A stretch of 14,551 nt of DNA from M55B165 sp964423265 (GTDB taxonomy: Bacteria; Actinomycetota; Humimicrobiia; Humimicrobiales; Humimicrobiaceae), in assembly GCA_964423265.1 (NCBI GenBank), contig CAYREF010000047.1, positions 1 to 14,551 on the forward strand. Direction: 5' to 3'. The notes beneath the pieces were generated by a model that worked only from the letters and a program-made list of their open reading frames with translations, was not told where the DNA came from and did not search any database. Position 1 is the stretch's first letter; each line of letters opens with the position of its first letter. The translations under genes were made by a program, and so were the position numbers. Positions 1-7,159 of this stretch are shown here, piece after piece.

Positions 1-21
1 CCTCCGTATCTTTGCCTTAAC

Positions 22-49
22 AATACAAACATACAAATACAAACATACA
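22..49. repeat. Two-copy 14-bp tandem repeat
   Basis: The unit AATACAAACATACA occurs twice, back to back and without mismatch (22-35 and 36-49), in the non-coding AT-rich leader left of the first gene. Two copies are too few to call a functional iteron or minisatellite. It may be replication slippage in low-complexity DNA. No protein-coding frame runs through it that I can support. Confidence 0.6.
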
Positions 50-76
50 TTTAATAGTGAAACTTATCCATTAATA

Positions 77-102
77 TTTCCAACATTAATAAATATTGGA
101 AA
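77..102. repeat. Small inverted repeat, 7-bp arms
   Basis: Arms TTTCCAA (77-83) and TTGGAAA (96-102) enclose a 12-nt AT-rich loop. It lies just upstream of the predicted promoter of the glycosyltransferase gene, so it could be a regulator-binding dyad or a weak hairpin. No U-tract follows it, so it does not look like a terminator. The role is unknown and chance is possible in such AT-rich DNA. Confidence 0.25.
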
Positions 103-110
103 ATTTAATA

Positions 111-139
111 TTGTAAATAAATATATCTAATTATATACT
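111..139 (+). promoter_or_regulatory. Predicted sigma70-type promoter of the glycosyltransferase gene
   Basis: A -35 like TTGTAA (111-116, 4 of 6 matches to TTGACA) and a -10 TATACT (134-139, 5 of 6 matches to TATAAT) are separated by 17 bp. Transcription would start near 146, leaving a leader of about 29 nt before the ATG at 175. The assignment rests only on box matches in very AT-rich DNA. Confidence 0.35.
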
Positions 140-174
140 AAACAAACTACTCTAATTTTTAAAAGATAACAATC

Positions 175-1659
175 ATGAAATGTAAAATAAAGAATATTTT
201 AAAAAGAATTTATCTTTCAAAATGGTTTATCCTTTTTATAATACTTTTGGGGATAGCTATAATAATACGTCAGTATATCTTCAACCGCTCACTTTGGGTA
301 GACGAAGCTGCCCTTGCCTTAAATTTTATTAAATATAATTACCTAGAACTTCTGGGTCCCCTGGATTATAATCAGGCTGCACCACCGCTGTTTTTATTGA
401 TAGTTAATTTTTTAACCAATATTTTTGGTTATAGTGAATACGTATTACGTTTAATTCCGCTGGCTGCTGGAATAACTGCACCTTTCTTGTTTTGGCATCT
501 TTCAACTAAATTACTAGACAAATATGCAGTTCCTATTGCAGTAGGGTTATTTTCTTTTTCCATGTATGGCATATACTATGCCACAGAATTTAAACAATAT
601 TCAGTAGAGCTTCTGGCAACTTTAATTGTCCTTATTTCAGCGGTATATGTTTATCGGCAAGAAATCAACCTAAAAAGCAGCCTAATTTTTGGCTTTCTGG
701 GCGCATTTATTATATGGCTCTCCCTTACCTCTGTTTTTATTCTGGCTGCCTCTACCGTTTCCCTGTTCATTTTAACCCTCGCCACCCACCACAGGAAAGA
801 TATTAAAAGATACAGGAATATCATTATAATAGGAATCCTGTGGTGGGTAAGTTTTGCCCTGAATTACTTCCTTATAGCGAAAAAAATGGCAGTCCCCTAC
901 TTCTTCTCTTTCTGGAAGACAGGTTTTGCCCCCTTTCCAGTAAGATCATTCAATGAATTTTTATGGTACCCAAAAACTGTACTAAACATGATCCGCACTC
1001 CTTTAGGGTTAAGATTTAGTGGAATAATAATCCTGTTGATTCTAGCCGGACTTATAGCTTTTTGGAAAAGGGGTAAGAAATTTTTTTTCTCAACCTCTAT
1101 TGCCGCTTTTGCCTTCCTCATTACTGCTTCCATGCTGCACATTTATCCTATCCTTGATAGGTCCGTATTTTTTATGCTTCCAGTTTTTTACCTTTTAATT
1201 GCAAAAGGGATAGAATATGCATTTTTGCATTTGGGAGGCAAGAGGATTCTGGTTACTATAATATTGCTGCTGCTTGTGTTCTTCCAGCCATTATTCTGGA
1301 GTTTTAATACTATAGCCAACCCCATTGTTAAGGAGGATGCAAGAACCGCTATTAATTACTATAAGGATAATAGGAGAAAAGGGGACCAGGTTTATGTTTA
1401 TTATGCAGCCTTAGGGGTTTTTAGATACTATACACGGAACAACAGACCAGAATTTATAGAAGGGGTAAAATCAAGGGAAAACCCGGAAAAATACCTCCAG
1501 GAGCTAGAAACCCTGGACGGCAAAGGCAGGACCTGGTTTATATTCTGCCACAATACCCGCAACGAAAAGGAATTATTCCTAAACAAGCTCGAAGAACTGG
1601 GAGAAAAGCTGGATTTCATACAAGCCCATCAGGCTTCAGCCTACCTTTATGATATTTAG
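175..1659 (+). CDS. Polytopic GT-C glycosyltransferase, family 39 / PMT_2-like
   Basis: Predicted membrane glycosyltransferase of the ArnT/PMT-like GT-C fold. Such enzymes move a sugar from a polyprenyl-phosphate carrier to a lipid, glycan or protein at the outer face of the cytoplasmic membrane. Seen: a first membrane helix at about residues 17-36, then the loop motif RSLWVDEA (38-45). Its Asp43-Glu44 pair corresponds to the metal/catalytic acidic motif of the family. A QAAPPLFLL segment (67-75) stands where many relatives have an HPPLY-type motif. Roughly ten more hydrophobic helices run to about residue 376, followed by a soluble C-terminal domain (about 380-494). The length (494 aa) is normal. 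The start is the ATG at 175. No good Shine-Dalgarno precedes it, and a candidate promoter lies at 111-139. The acceptor and donor cannot be read from sequence. It converges on the SGNH-hydrolase gene with one base between the stop codons. Confidence 0.85.
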   Translation: MKCKIKNILKRIYLSKWFILFIILLGIAIIIRQYIFNRSLWVDEAALALNFIKYNYLELLGPLDYNQAAPPLFLLIVNFLTNIFGYSEYVLRLIPLAAGITAPFLFWHLSTKLLDKYAVPIAVGLFSFSMYGIYYATEFKQYSVELLATLIVLISAVYVYRQEINLKSSLIFGFLGAFIIWLSLTSVFILAASTVSLFILTLATHHRKDIKRYRNIIIIGILWWVSFALNYFLIAKKMAVPYFFSFWKTGFAPFPVRSFNEFLWYPKTVLNMIRTPLGLRFSGIIILLILAGLIAFWKRGKKFFFSTSIAAFAFLITASMLHIYPILDRSVFFMLPVFYLLIAKGIEYAFLHLGGKRILVTIILLLLVFFQPLFWSFNTIANPIVKEDARTAINYYKDNRRKGDQVYVYYAALGVFRYYTRNNRPEFIEGVKSRENPEKYLQELETLDGKGRTWFIFCHNTRNEKELFLNKLEELGEKLDFIQAHQASAYLYDI

Positions 1660-1667
1660 GCTATTTT
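1638..1667 (+). terminator. Possible weak terminator across the glycosyltransferase stop codon
   Basis: Arms AGCCTA (1638-1643) and TAGGCT (1657-1662) flank a 13-nt loop and are followed by ATTTTG. The right arm contains the stop codon of the glycosyltransferase gene and the first bases of the facing stop codon. The stem is only 6 bp and the T-tract is short, so this would be a weak intrinsic terminator. It is listed because the 1-bp gap between the two genes leaves nowhere else for one. Confidence 0.3.
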
Positions 1668-3595
1668 GTACCATACCTGTTCAGGTACCTTGAAATAGTG
1701 CTGAAGGCAACAGTAGCCACAAAGTGATCTCCATTGCCATTGTAATGCAGGCCGTCAGATAAAAACTGGTTTGGGTTTCCTGTCTGCAGCATGGGGTTGA
1801 AAACATCTACAAATACTGCCCCATTCTGTGCACAAACCTGGGCAGCTATGGTGTTTATAGTTCTCAGACTCGAATTTACATTGGCATGGGTGTGTGCTTC
1901 ATTTTGGGGGCCTGTAGACATTACCACCACCATGGCATTGGTATTAGCCTTTATGGTGCTGACCATTGCAGTCAGGTAATACCTAAAAGACTCAGGAGAG
2001 GTCCGGTAGCCTCCCAAAGATATGTCTGCATCATTGGTTCCGTAGTTAATTATAAAGAGGTATGGGTTTTGGCCTAGGATGCCAGAATTTATCATCCGGT
2101 TATAACCCATAACCACTGTCTCTCCACCCTTGCCGCTTTTTATGAACCTAAAATCCCCGTAAACATACCTTTGCTCGAACATGCTGTTCAGTATACCCAC
2201 CCAGCCAGTTCTTGCTACCTGGGAGTCTCCCATAACTGCTACCGTGTAGCTATAATTGGAAACCACCATACGGGTTATAGATCCAGAATCTATTTCCTCC
2301 CCGCCATATATAAGAGTACTGGCCGCAGTAAGGTTTGTCCCATAACTTAAACCTCCAGCAAGCCTAACCCTGTAAGAACAGCTATATTCTTCCCCGGGCT
2401 TTAGCTGGGGAAGGCTTACATTTAACGTATCTCCTGACTGCTCCACGCTCCCTCCACCAAAGCTTCCGTCTATAAAAGAAGTGTTTGCAGGTATTATATT
2501 CTTTAGCAACAGCCCATCTGCTATACCGTCACCATCATTTCTAAATGAGACTGAATACCTTACAATCTCACCAGGCAGTAGATCTCCCCCGTTCTCGTCA
2601 GCAGACCGAAAGCTAAAATCAACTAAATCAGGAAAAGACCTTACCAGAAATTCTTTTTCCTCAAATACTTCCTGTTCCTCGCTTGCCCTGATAGTAGGCT
2701 CAAACAGTATTGCAGCCTTGTCTTCAAGCCCTGATTTTACCTTAAGAGAGTAACGGAAAAGCAAGTCAGAATCATTCTCCAACTCATCTATGCGCACAAC
2801 CACTTTGTCTCCAATACTGTCAAGGTATGCATCTCCGTTGGAGTCAAAACTATTATTTACAAACTCTGTATTTTGGGGTATTAGATTATCCAATAATATT
2901 TCCCTGGCCACCATATCGCCTTTGTTTTTTAAAAAGAAAACGGCATTAAGCATGTCCCCCATCCTTATATATTCTCCATTCCGGTCAGTAATCTTGTAAT
3001 ATGAGCCGGTAAAATCTATTTGGCTTTTTACTTCAGTTTCCAGATTGGCCTCAAAATACTTGGTTATTGTATCCTGGAACCTTTCCCTGGAGTATTTCAG
3101 GCTAAAGCCCCCGTTGGAGATAATAGTTCCATTATCCAGGGGGCTTCTTGTTTCCACCTGGTAAGACACCTTTATTTCCTGTCCCGTCCCAAGGCTATCT
3201 ATAAAGAAGGTTACCTGGCTATCCTCTACATCCTTTAGATACTTGTAGTCCCCTTCCACAAAGTTGGTGTTTTGGGGAATTGCGGTTTCAATGTAAATAT
3301 TTCTTGCAGGCACCCTTCCACTGTTTTTTAAGCTTATCTCATAAGTTAGTACCTCTCCCGGCTTAGCTTCATTTCCCGAAACAGTCATAAAATTGTATTT
3401 AGGGGACGCAAAATTGGGAATATCAAGCCACTTGTTGTAATAAATATAGGACAAGGGCACGGCAGCTGCTAAAAAAACTACCGCAATAATTATGGCTATA
3501 AAGCCTTTACTTTTTAAAAACTTCACCAGCCTCTTTTCCTTGCCCACGCTCTTCAACCTTCTTACATATTTTTTATTAAACCTTTTGTTATACAA
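1661..3595 (-). CDS. Membrane-anchored triple DUF11-repeat protein with C-terminal SGNH/GDSL hydrolase
   Basis: Predicted type II membrane protein: a Lys/Arg-rich cytoplasmic start, one helix at about 31-53, and a large extracytoplasmic part. Three DUF11-like (conserved repeat domain) beta modules follow at about 66-187, 193-320 and 324-446. They share a core with matching pieces IPQNTNFVEGDY, IPQNTEFVNNSF and IPANTSFIDGSF. The C-terminal domain (about 449-644) has all four SGNH-hydrolase blocks: GDS with nucleophile Ser458, the Gly of GKGG (488-491), GTND with Asn521, and DGLH with Asp614 and His617. An esterase or acyl-hydrolase/transferase acting on a surface glycan, lipid or peptidoglycan is likely; the substrate is unknown. 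The longest frame starts with TTG at 3595 and has no Shine-Dalgarno. A GTG at 3547 (residue 17), with AAGAAGG at 3563-3557 nine bases upstream, is a better-supported start and keeps the whole membrane helix. Confidence 0.85.
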   Translation of the reverse strand: MYNKRFNKKYVRRLKSVGKEKRLVKFLKSKGFIAIIIAVVFLAAAVPLSYIYYNKWLDIPNFASPKYNFMTVSGNEAKPGEVLTYEISLKNSGRVPARNIYIETAIPQNTNFVEGDYKYLKDVEDSQVTFFIDSLGTGQEIKVSYQVETRSPLDNGTIISNGGFSLKYSRERFQDTITKYFEANLETEVKSQIDFTGSYYKITDRNGEYIRMGDMLNAVFFLKNKGDMVAREILLDNLIPQNTEFVNNSFDSNGDAYLDSIGDKVVVRIDELENDSDLLFRYSLKVKSGLEDKAAILFEPTIRASEEQEVFEEKEFLVRSFPDLVDFSFRSADENGGDLLPGEIVRYSVSFRNDGDGIADGLLLKNIIPANTSFIDGSFGGGSVEQSGDTLNVSLPQLKPGEEYSCSYRVRLAGGLSYGTNLTAASTLIYGGEEIDSGSITRMVVSNYSYTVAVMGDSQVARTGWVGILNSMFEQRYVYGDFRFIKSGKGGETVVMGYNRMINSGILGQNPYLFIINYGTNDADISLGGYRTSPESFRYYLTAMVSTIKANTNAMVVVMSTGPQNEAHTHANVNSSLRTINTIAAQVCAQNGAVFVDVFNPMLQTGNPNQFLSDGLHYNGNGDHFVATVAFSTISRYLNRYGTK

Positions 3596-3607
3596 AAAGC
3601 CATAAAT

Positions 3608-3635
3608 ATTATATAAATATTTACTGTAATAGCAA
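3608..3635 (-). promoter_or_regulatory. Predicted promoter of the DUF11-SGNH gene
   Basis: On the minus strand, TTGCTA (3635-3630, 4 of 6 matches to the -35 consensus) and a perfect TATAAT (3613-3608) are 16 bp apart. The expected transcript start, near 3602, lies only a few bases before the TTG at 3595. It would give a normal leader of about 55 nt if translation starts at the GTG at 3547. Confidence 0.35.
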
Positions 3636-3726
3636 ATATTTCTGTCTACCGAGAAATCATATATTAAAAAAATTTTTGCTCAACTGCAACTTTTCTTGTA
3701 AAATACATAAAAACAGTAAAGCTTTG

Positions 3727-3754
3727 TTGACATAACATAGTTTGCTGTTATTAT
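3727..3754 (+). promoter_or_regulatory. Promoter of the V-type ATPase operon
   Basis: A perfect -35 TTGACA (3727-3732) and a -10 TATTAT (3749-3754, 5 of 6 matches) are separated by 16 bp. Transcription would start near 3761, about 27 nt before the first ATG at 3788. It is the best promoter match in the 192-bp divergent region 3596-3787, which otherwise holds no gene. I saw no convincing operator or riboswitch there. Confidence 0.5.
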
Positions 3755-3787
3755 TTTCCATATCAAAATATAGTTAAAAAACAAGTA

Positions 3788-4102
3788 ATGGCAATAGAGA
3801 ATATAATAAACCAGATAAAACAATCAGAAAAAGACTCAGAAGATATTATTACTAAAGCAAAAAAACAAGCTTCCCAGATTGTAGAAGAAGCCTACCGCAA
3901 GGAAAAAGAAATCCAGAAACAGGGACAGCAGGAAGGAAAAAAAATCATTTCTGATTCAATAGAAAAGGCAAAACAAGACTCAAAAAAAGAAATTGCAGAG
4001 TTGAATAAGGATTTCGAAAAAGAAGCAGAAAACATAAGGAAGGCAGCTAAAAACAAGCAAGCGGAAGCAGTAGAAAAAATCATCAAAAAGGTTTTAGACT
4101 AA
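3788..4102 (+). CDS. ntpF: V-type ATPase subunit H/G-like (peripheral stalk)
   Basis: A 104-residue, almost entirely helical and charged protein, rich in Lys, Glu, Gln and Ala, with no membrane segment. It has the right-handed coiled-coil look of the small peripheral-stalk subunit (subunit H in archaea, G in eukaryotes, NtpF in E. hirae). This subunit pairs with subunit E to brace the A3B3 head against the membrane subunit I. Sequence identity is weakly informative in such coiled coils, so the call leans on size, composition and first place in the operon. The start at 3788 has only a weak Shine-Dalgarno (ACAAG). The stop overlaps the next start by one base (TAATG), which implies translational coupling to subunit I. 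Confidence 0.88.
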   Translation: MAIENIINQIKQSEKDSEDIITKAKKQASQIVEEAYRKEKEIQKQGQQEGKKIISDSIEKAKQDSKKEIAELNKDFEKEAENIRKAAKNKQAEAVEKIIKKVLD

Positions 4103-6090
4103 TGGGAGTTGCAACACTTAAAAAGTTTCTCATAGTCACCCATAAATCAGAACAGTCTGAAGTTTTAAACCAACTCCAGGATGCAGGGTTAGTAGAACTT
4201 AAGCCATATACAGAGAAAGTCGAATCTATTCCCACTGCTCCCTCAACCAGCGAACAATATACAGCAGATGTTAGAAAAGTCCTTGATTTGTTCGTAAAAT
4301 ACAGAAAGGAAAAGAAGCCAGGCGCCAATGCGGGAAAACTTGCCATAAGCAGGAGGGAATACCAGAATATACTGGATTCCCATAATTTTGAGCAAATAAT
4401 TGAACAGGTCCTAAAAACAGAAGAAGAAATAAACATAATAAATTCAGAAATTACAAATATAAAAAAACAGTTGCAAGAACTCAAAAATTGGCAGCCCTAC
4501 CAGGGAGAATTAGAAGATTTAAAATCTACAGATACCTATACTATTAAACTGGGCAAGGTTCACTGCAGGCAAAAAGGGTTTACAGAACTTGAACAGCAGT
4601 TTGAAGAAAAAAAAATTTCCGTCCAGAAACTGTCTGAGCACAAGGATATTATATTTCTAATACTTGCCTACCACAATGACTTTAAAAAAGAAGCAGAACA
4701 GTTCTTAAATGCCATGCCCTTTACTGGAGCTGAGCTTTTCAACTACAGGGGAACTGTTAGAGAAAATATTGACAGGTTAAATAAATCACTTAATTTCCAC
4801 CAGGGCCAAAAAGGAAAACTTGTGGAAGATATAAGGGAGATTTCCAGGAAGCATAATAGGAATTTAGTTGTTTACCTGAACTATCTTGAGAATAATATAG
4901 ATATCGAAAATGCCATAAATTACGGCTTCTCCACCAAAGAAGTTTCTTTTTACACTGCATGGATAGAAAAAGAAAACAAAAACAACTTATCCTCCATATT
5001 AGATGAATTCATTTCAACCAGATTAATTGAAATAGAACCCGAGAAAGGAGAAACCATCCCTACAGCCTTGAAAAACAAGCGGCTATTTAAGCCATTTGAG
5101 ATTATTGTTAACCTTTATGGAGTCCCTAAGTATTTTGAAATAGACCCAACTCCTTTTGTCTCCCTGTTTTTTGCCCTCTTTTTTGGGCTTTGCCTGACTG
5201 ATGCAGGATACGGCATCATACTTATGATACTGGCTGTAATTTTTTCATTTAAGATAAAGCCAGCAAAAAACTTCCTCATGTTAATGTTTTTTGGCGGTAT
5301 TTTTACCGTATTTGCAGGTATCGTATTCAACGGCTGGTTTGGAGATCTTCCTTCCTATCTGGGGTTTGGCCATATGACCAAAAATCTTGCCATACTGGGA
5401 GACCCCGTTGAGGGAAACGTAGGGGCCATGAATTTTTTCAGGCTGGCGCTTGCTGTAGGGGTAGTGCAGGTAATGTTCGGCTTATTTATAAAATTTTTCG
5501 ATGCCATAAGGCGCAAGGACTGGGCAGAAGCTTTCTTTGAAGGCCTTCCCTGGATTTGTATCCTTACCCCCCTTATTATGCTTTTGCTGTCCTCAAGTAT
5601 GGCAGTGGACATGCAGCTAATTGAACAGCCGCTGTTTCCATCAAGCTGGGCTCAGTACCTCATCTGGCCAATAATACCCTCAGCAATAGTTATAATACTT
5701 TTTTCAGCCAGGGATGAGGAAAACTGGGGATTCAGGCTGTTTATGGGTTTTCTTAATTTAACCATTGTAAATGGCTTAACCTCTTACCTGGGAGACTTCC
5801 TGTCATATATAAGGCTTATGGCATTAGGGCTGGTTACGGCCGGCATTGGAGTGGCTATAAACAAGATCGCTTTCCAGATCGGTACCATTCCAGTAGTAGG
5901 GATTGTAATAACAGTAATAGTGTTAATTTTTGGCCATATATTTAACCTTGGAATTAATGTGCTGGGAGGTTTTGTCCATACATTAAGGCTTCAATATGTG
6001 GAATACTTCCAAAAATTCTATGTAGGCGGTGGAAGGCCCTTCCAACCCTTAAAAAATAAAAATAAATACATAACAATAGTTGATGAATAA
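4102..6090 (+). CDS. ntpI: V-type ATPase subunit I (a-subunit equivalent)
   Basis: This 662-residue stator subunit forms the ion half-channels against the K ring. The N-terminal half (to about residue 345) is soluble, with long coiled-coil stretches that bind the peripheral stalks. The C-terminal half has seven or eight hydrophobic helices starting near residue 350. Typical family motifs are visible: a DPTPF segment before the first helices, an FFGLCLTDAGYG-type loop, SYIRLMALG with Arg571, and HTLRLQYVEYF with His626 and Arg629. Arg571 aligns with the essential arginine that faces the rotor carboxylate (Arg735 of yeast Vph1). The length is normal for the bacterial/archaeal form. It shares one base with the preceding stop codon and precedes subunit K by 14 bp. 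No frameshift or truncation is seen. Confidence 0.97.
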   Translation: MGVATLKKFLIVTHKSEQSEVLNQLQDAGLVELKPYTEKVESIPTAPSTSEQYTADVRKVLDLFVKYRKEKKPGANAGKLAISRREYQNILDSHNFEQIIEQVLKTEEEINIINSEITNIKKQLQELKNWQPYQGELEDLKSTDTYTIKLGKVHCRQKGFTELEQQFEEKKISVQKLSEHKDIIFLILAYHNDFKKEAEQFLNAMPFTGAELFNYRGTVRENIDRLNKSLNFHQGQKGKLVEDIREISRKHNRNLVVYLNYLENNIDIENAINYGFSTKEVSFYTAWIEKENKNNLSSILDEFISTRLIEIEPEKGETIPTALKNKRLFKPFEIIVNLYGVPKYFEIDPTPFVSLFFALFFGLCLTDAGYGIILMILAVIFSFKIKPAKNFLMLMFFGGIFTVFAGIVFNGWFGDLPSYLGFGHMTKNLAILGDPVEGNVGAMNFFRLALAVGVVQVMFGLFIKFFDAIRRKDWAEAFFEGLPWICILTPLIMLLLSSSMAVDMQLIEQPLFPSSWAQYLIWPIIPSAIVIILFSARDEENWGFRLFMGFLNLTIVNGLTSYLGDFLSYIRLMALGLVTAGIGVAINKIAFQIGTIPVVGIVITVIVLIFGHIFNLGINVLGGFVHTLRLQYVEYFQKFYVGGGRPFQPLKNKNKYITIVDE

Positions 6091-6104
6091 CAAGGAGAGT
6101 AAAA

Positions 6105-6569
6105 ATGACTGAAATATCAATAGGCATTATGTGGGCAATTGCAGCTGCGGGCATTGCAGCAGCAATGGCTGGAATAGGTTCTGCGATAGGCATTAGTTTT
6201 CCGGGAAAGGCAGCAGCAGGGGTTCTCTCAGAAGACCCGAGTAAGTTCGGAAGCTTATTCTTGCTGGTAGTGCTGCCCGGAACCCAGGGATTTTATGGTT
6301 TCGTTGCCGCTTTCCTGATAATTGGTAATATTGCAGATGTATCCAATGCCGCGCAAGGTTACCAGCTGTTTTTTGCAGCTTTACCTATAGCTTTTACCGG
6401 ATTGTTCTCCGGTATACACCAGGGCAAAGTCTGCGCGTCAGGAGTAAACCTGGTGGCAAAAAGAGCAGATCAGGGAATGAAGAGTGTAATATTTGCTGCT
6501 ATGGTTGAAACCTATGCAGTGTTGGGGCTGCTTATAACCTTTTTCCTCATAAATTCAATACAATTTTAA
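6105..6569 (+). CDS. ntpK: V-type ATPase proteolipid subunit K, Na+-type
   Basis: A 154-residue rotor-ring proteolipid built of two fused hairpins (four membrane helices). The second hairpin carries the ion-binding carboxylate, Glu135 in AAMVETYAVLG. The first hairpin has no equivalent acid, as in E. hirae NtpK, so there is one ion site per subunit. The residues that bind Na+ in E. hirae NtpK are Leu61, Thr64, Gln65, Gln110 and Glu139 (known from its ring structure; the alignment here is from memory). They correspond to Leu57, Thr60, Gln61, Gln106 and Glu135, in the motifs LPGTQGFYGF and GIHQGKV. This supports Na+ rather than H+ coupling. A strong Shine-Dalgarno (AAGGAGAG) lies just before the ATG. 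The length matches the 4-helix bacterial family rather than the 2-helix c-subunit. Confidence 0.97.
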   Translation: MTEISIGIMWAIAAAGIAAAMAGIGSAIGISFPGKAAAGVLSEDPSKFGSLFLLVVLPGTQGFYGFVAAFLIIGNIADVSNAAQGYQLFFAALPIAFTGLFSGIHQGKVCASGVNLVAKRADQGMKSVIFAAMVETYAVLGLLITFFLINSIQF

Positions 6570-6580
6570 TAGGGGAAGAC

Positions 6581-7156
6581 ATGGAAAAATTAGACAATGT
6601 TTCTCAAAAGATACTAGAGAACGCAGAAAAAGAAAAAGATAAGATAATTGATGAAGCCAAGAAAAAGGCAGAAGAAATTATAAGGGGGGCAAATAATAAA
6701 AAGAAGAATGCTTTAAAGGCAACCAGAAAAGAAGCAGATAGGGAATACCAAAAAACCTATGACCTGGAAATAACCAAGGCTAAATCTGATATCACCCAAA
6801 GGCTCCTTTTAACTAAGCTGAATATAGTAGAAGAAATAATAGAGAAGGCAAAAGAGAGGCTAAGATCCTTAAATCCGGACGATTACAAGAATTTCCTTTC
6901 TAAGGGCCTTAAGGATTTAAACATAAGCAAAGGATCCTATATCATAGGCAGCAATGAAAATATAAGTTCGGATATAATCAAAGAAGCTGCCGGCAACATG
7001 AAACTGGAGGAATCAAAAAAACAGCCCGATTTTGACAAGGGAGTTAAAATAATTAGCGGAAATGCAGAATACAACCTGTCTCCCGATACCCTAGTAGATA
7101 CCCAAATAGATGATATAAAGATGGAAATTGCAGATTTCTTATTTGGCAAGGAGTAA
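6581..7156 (+). CDS. ntpE: V-type ATPase subunit E (peripheral stalk)
   Basis: A 191-residue protein with an N-terminal helical coiled-coil half (about 1-95, Lys/Glu/Ala-rich). The C-terminal half (about 100-191) is a mixed alpha/beta domain ending DTQIDDIKMEIADFLFGKE. This is the layout of subunit E, whose helix pairs with the H/G-like subunit and whose globular end sits on top of the A3B3 head. The length is close to E. hirae NtpE. The AGGGGAAG ribosome-binding sequence is followed closely by the ATG. Its own stop region provides the ribosome-binding site (AAGGAG) for the next gene, three bases downstream. Confidence 0.94.
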   Translation: MEKLDNVSQKILENAEKEKDKIIDEAKKKAEEIIRGANNKKKNALKATRKEADREYQKTYDLEITKAKSDITQRLLLTKLNIVEEIIEKAKERLRSLNPDDYKNFLSKGLKDLNISKGSYIIGSNENISSDIIKEAAGNMKLEESKKQPDFDKGVKIISGNAEYNLSPDTLVDTQIDDIKMEIADFLFGKE

Positions 7157-7159
7157 ACC

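Noticed and set aside
1674..1687. TACCTG-TT-CAGGTA dyad as a terminator
   Set aside because: A 2-nt loop and no T-tract on either strand; mentioned only as a structure near the convergent stops.
2481..2753. 90-codon plus-strand frame inside the DUF11-SGNH gene
   Set aside because: Antisense to well-supported repeat modules; Ser-rich low-information translation, no context.
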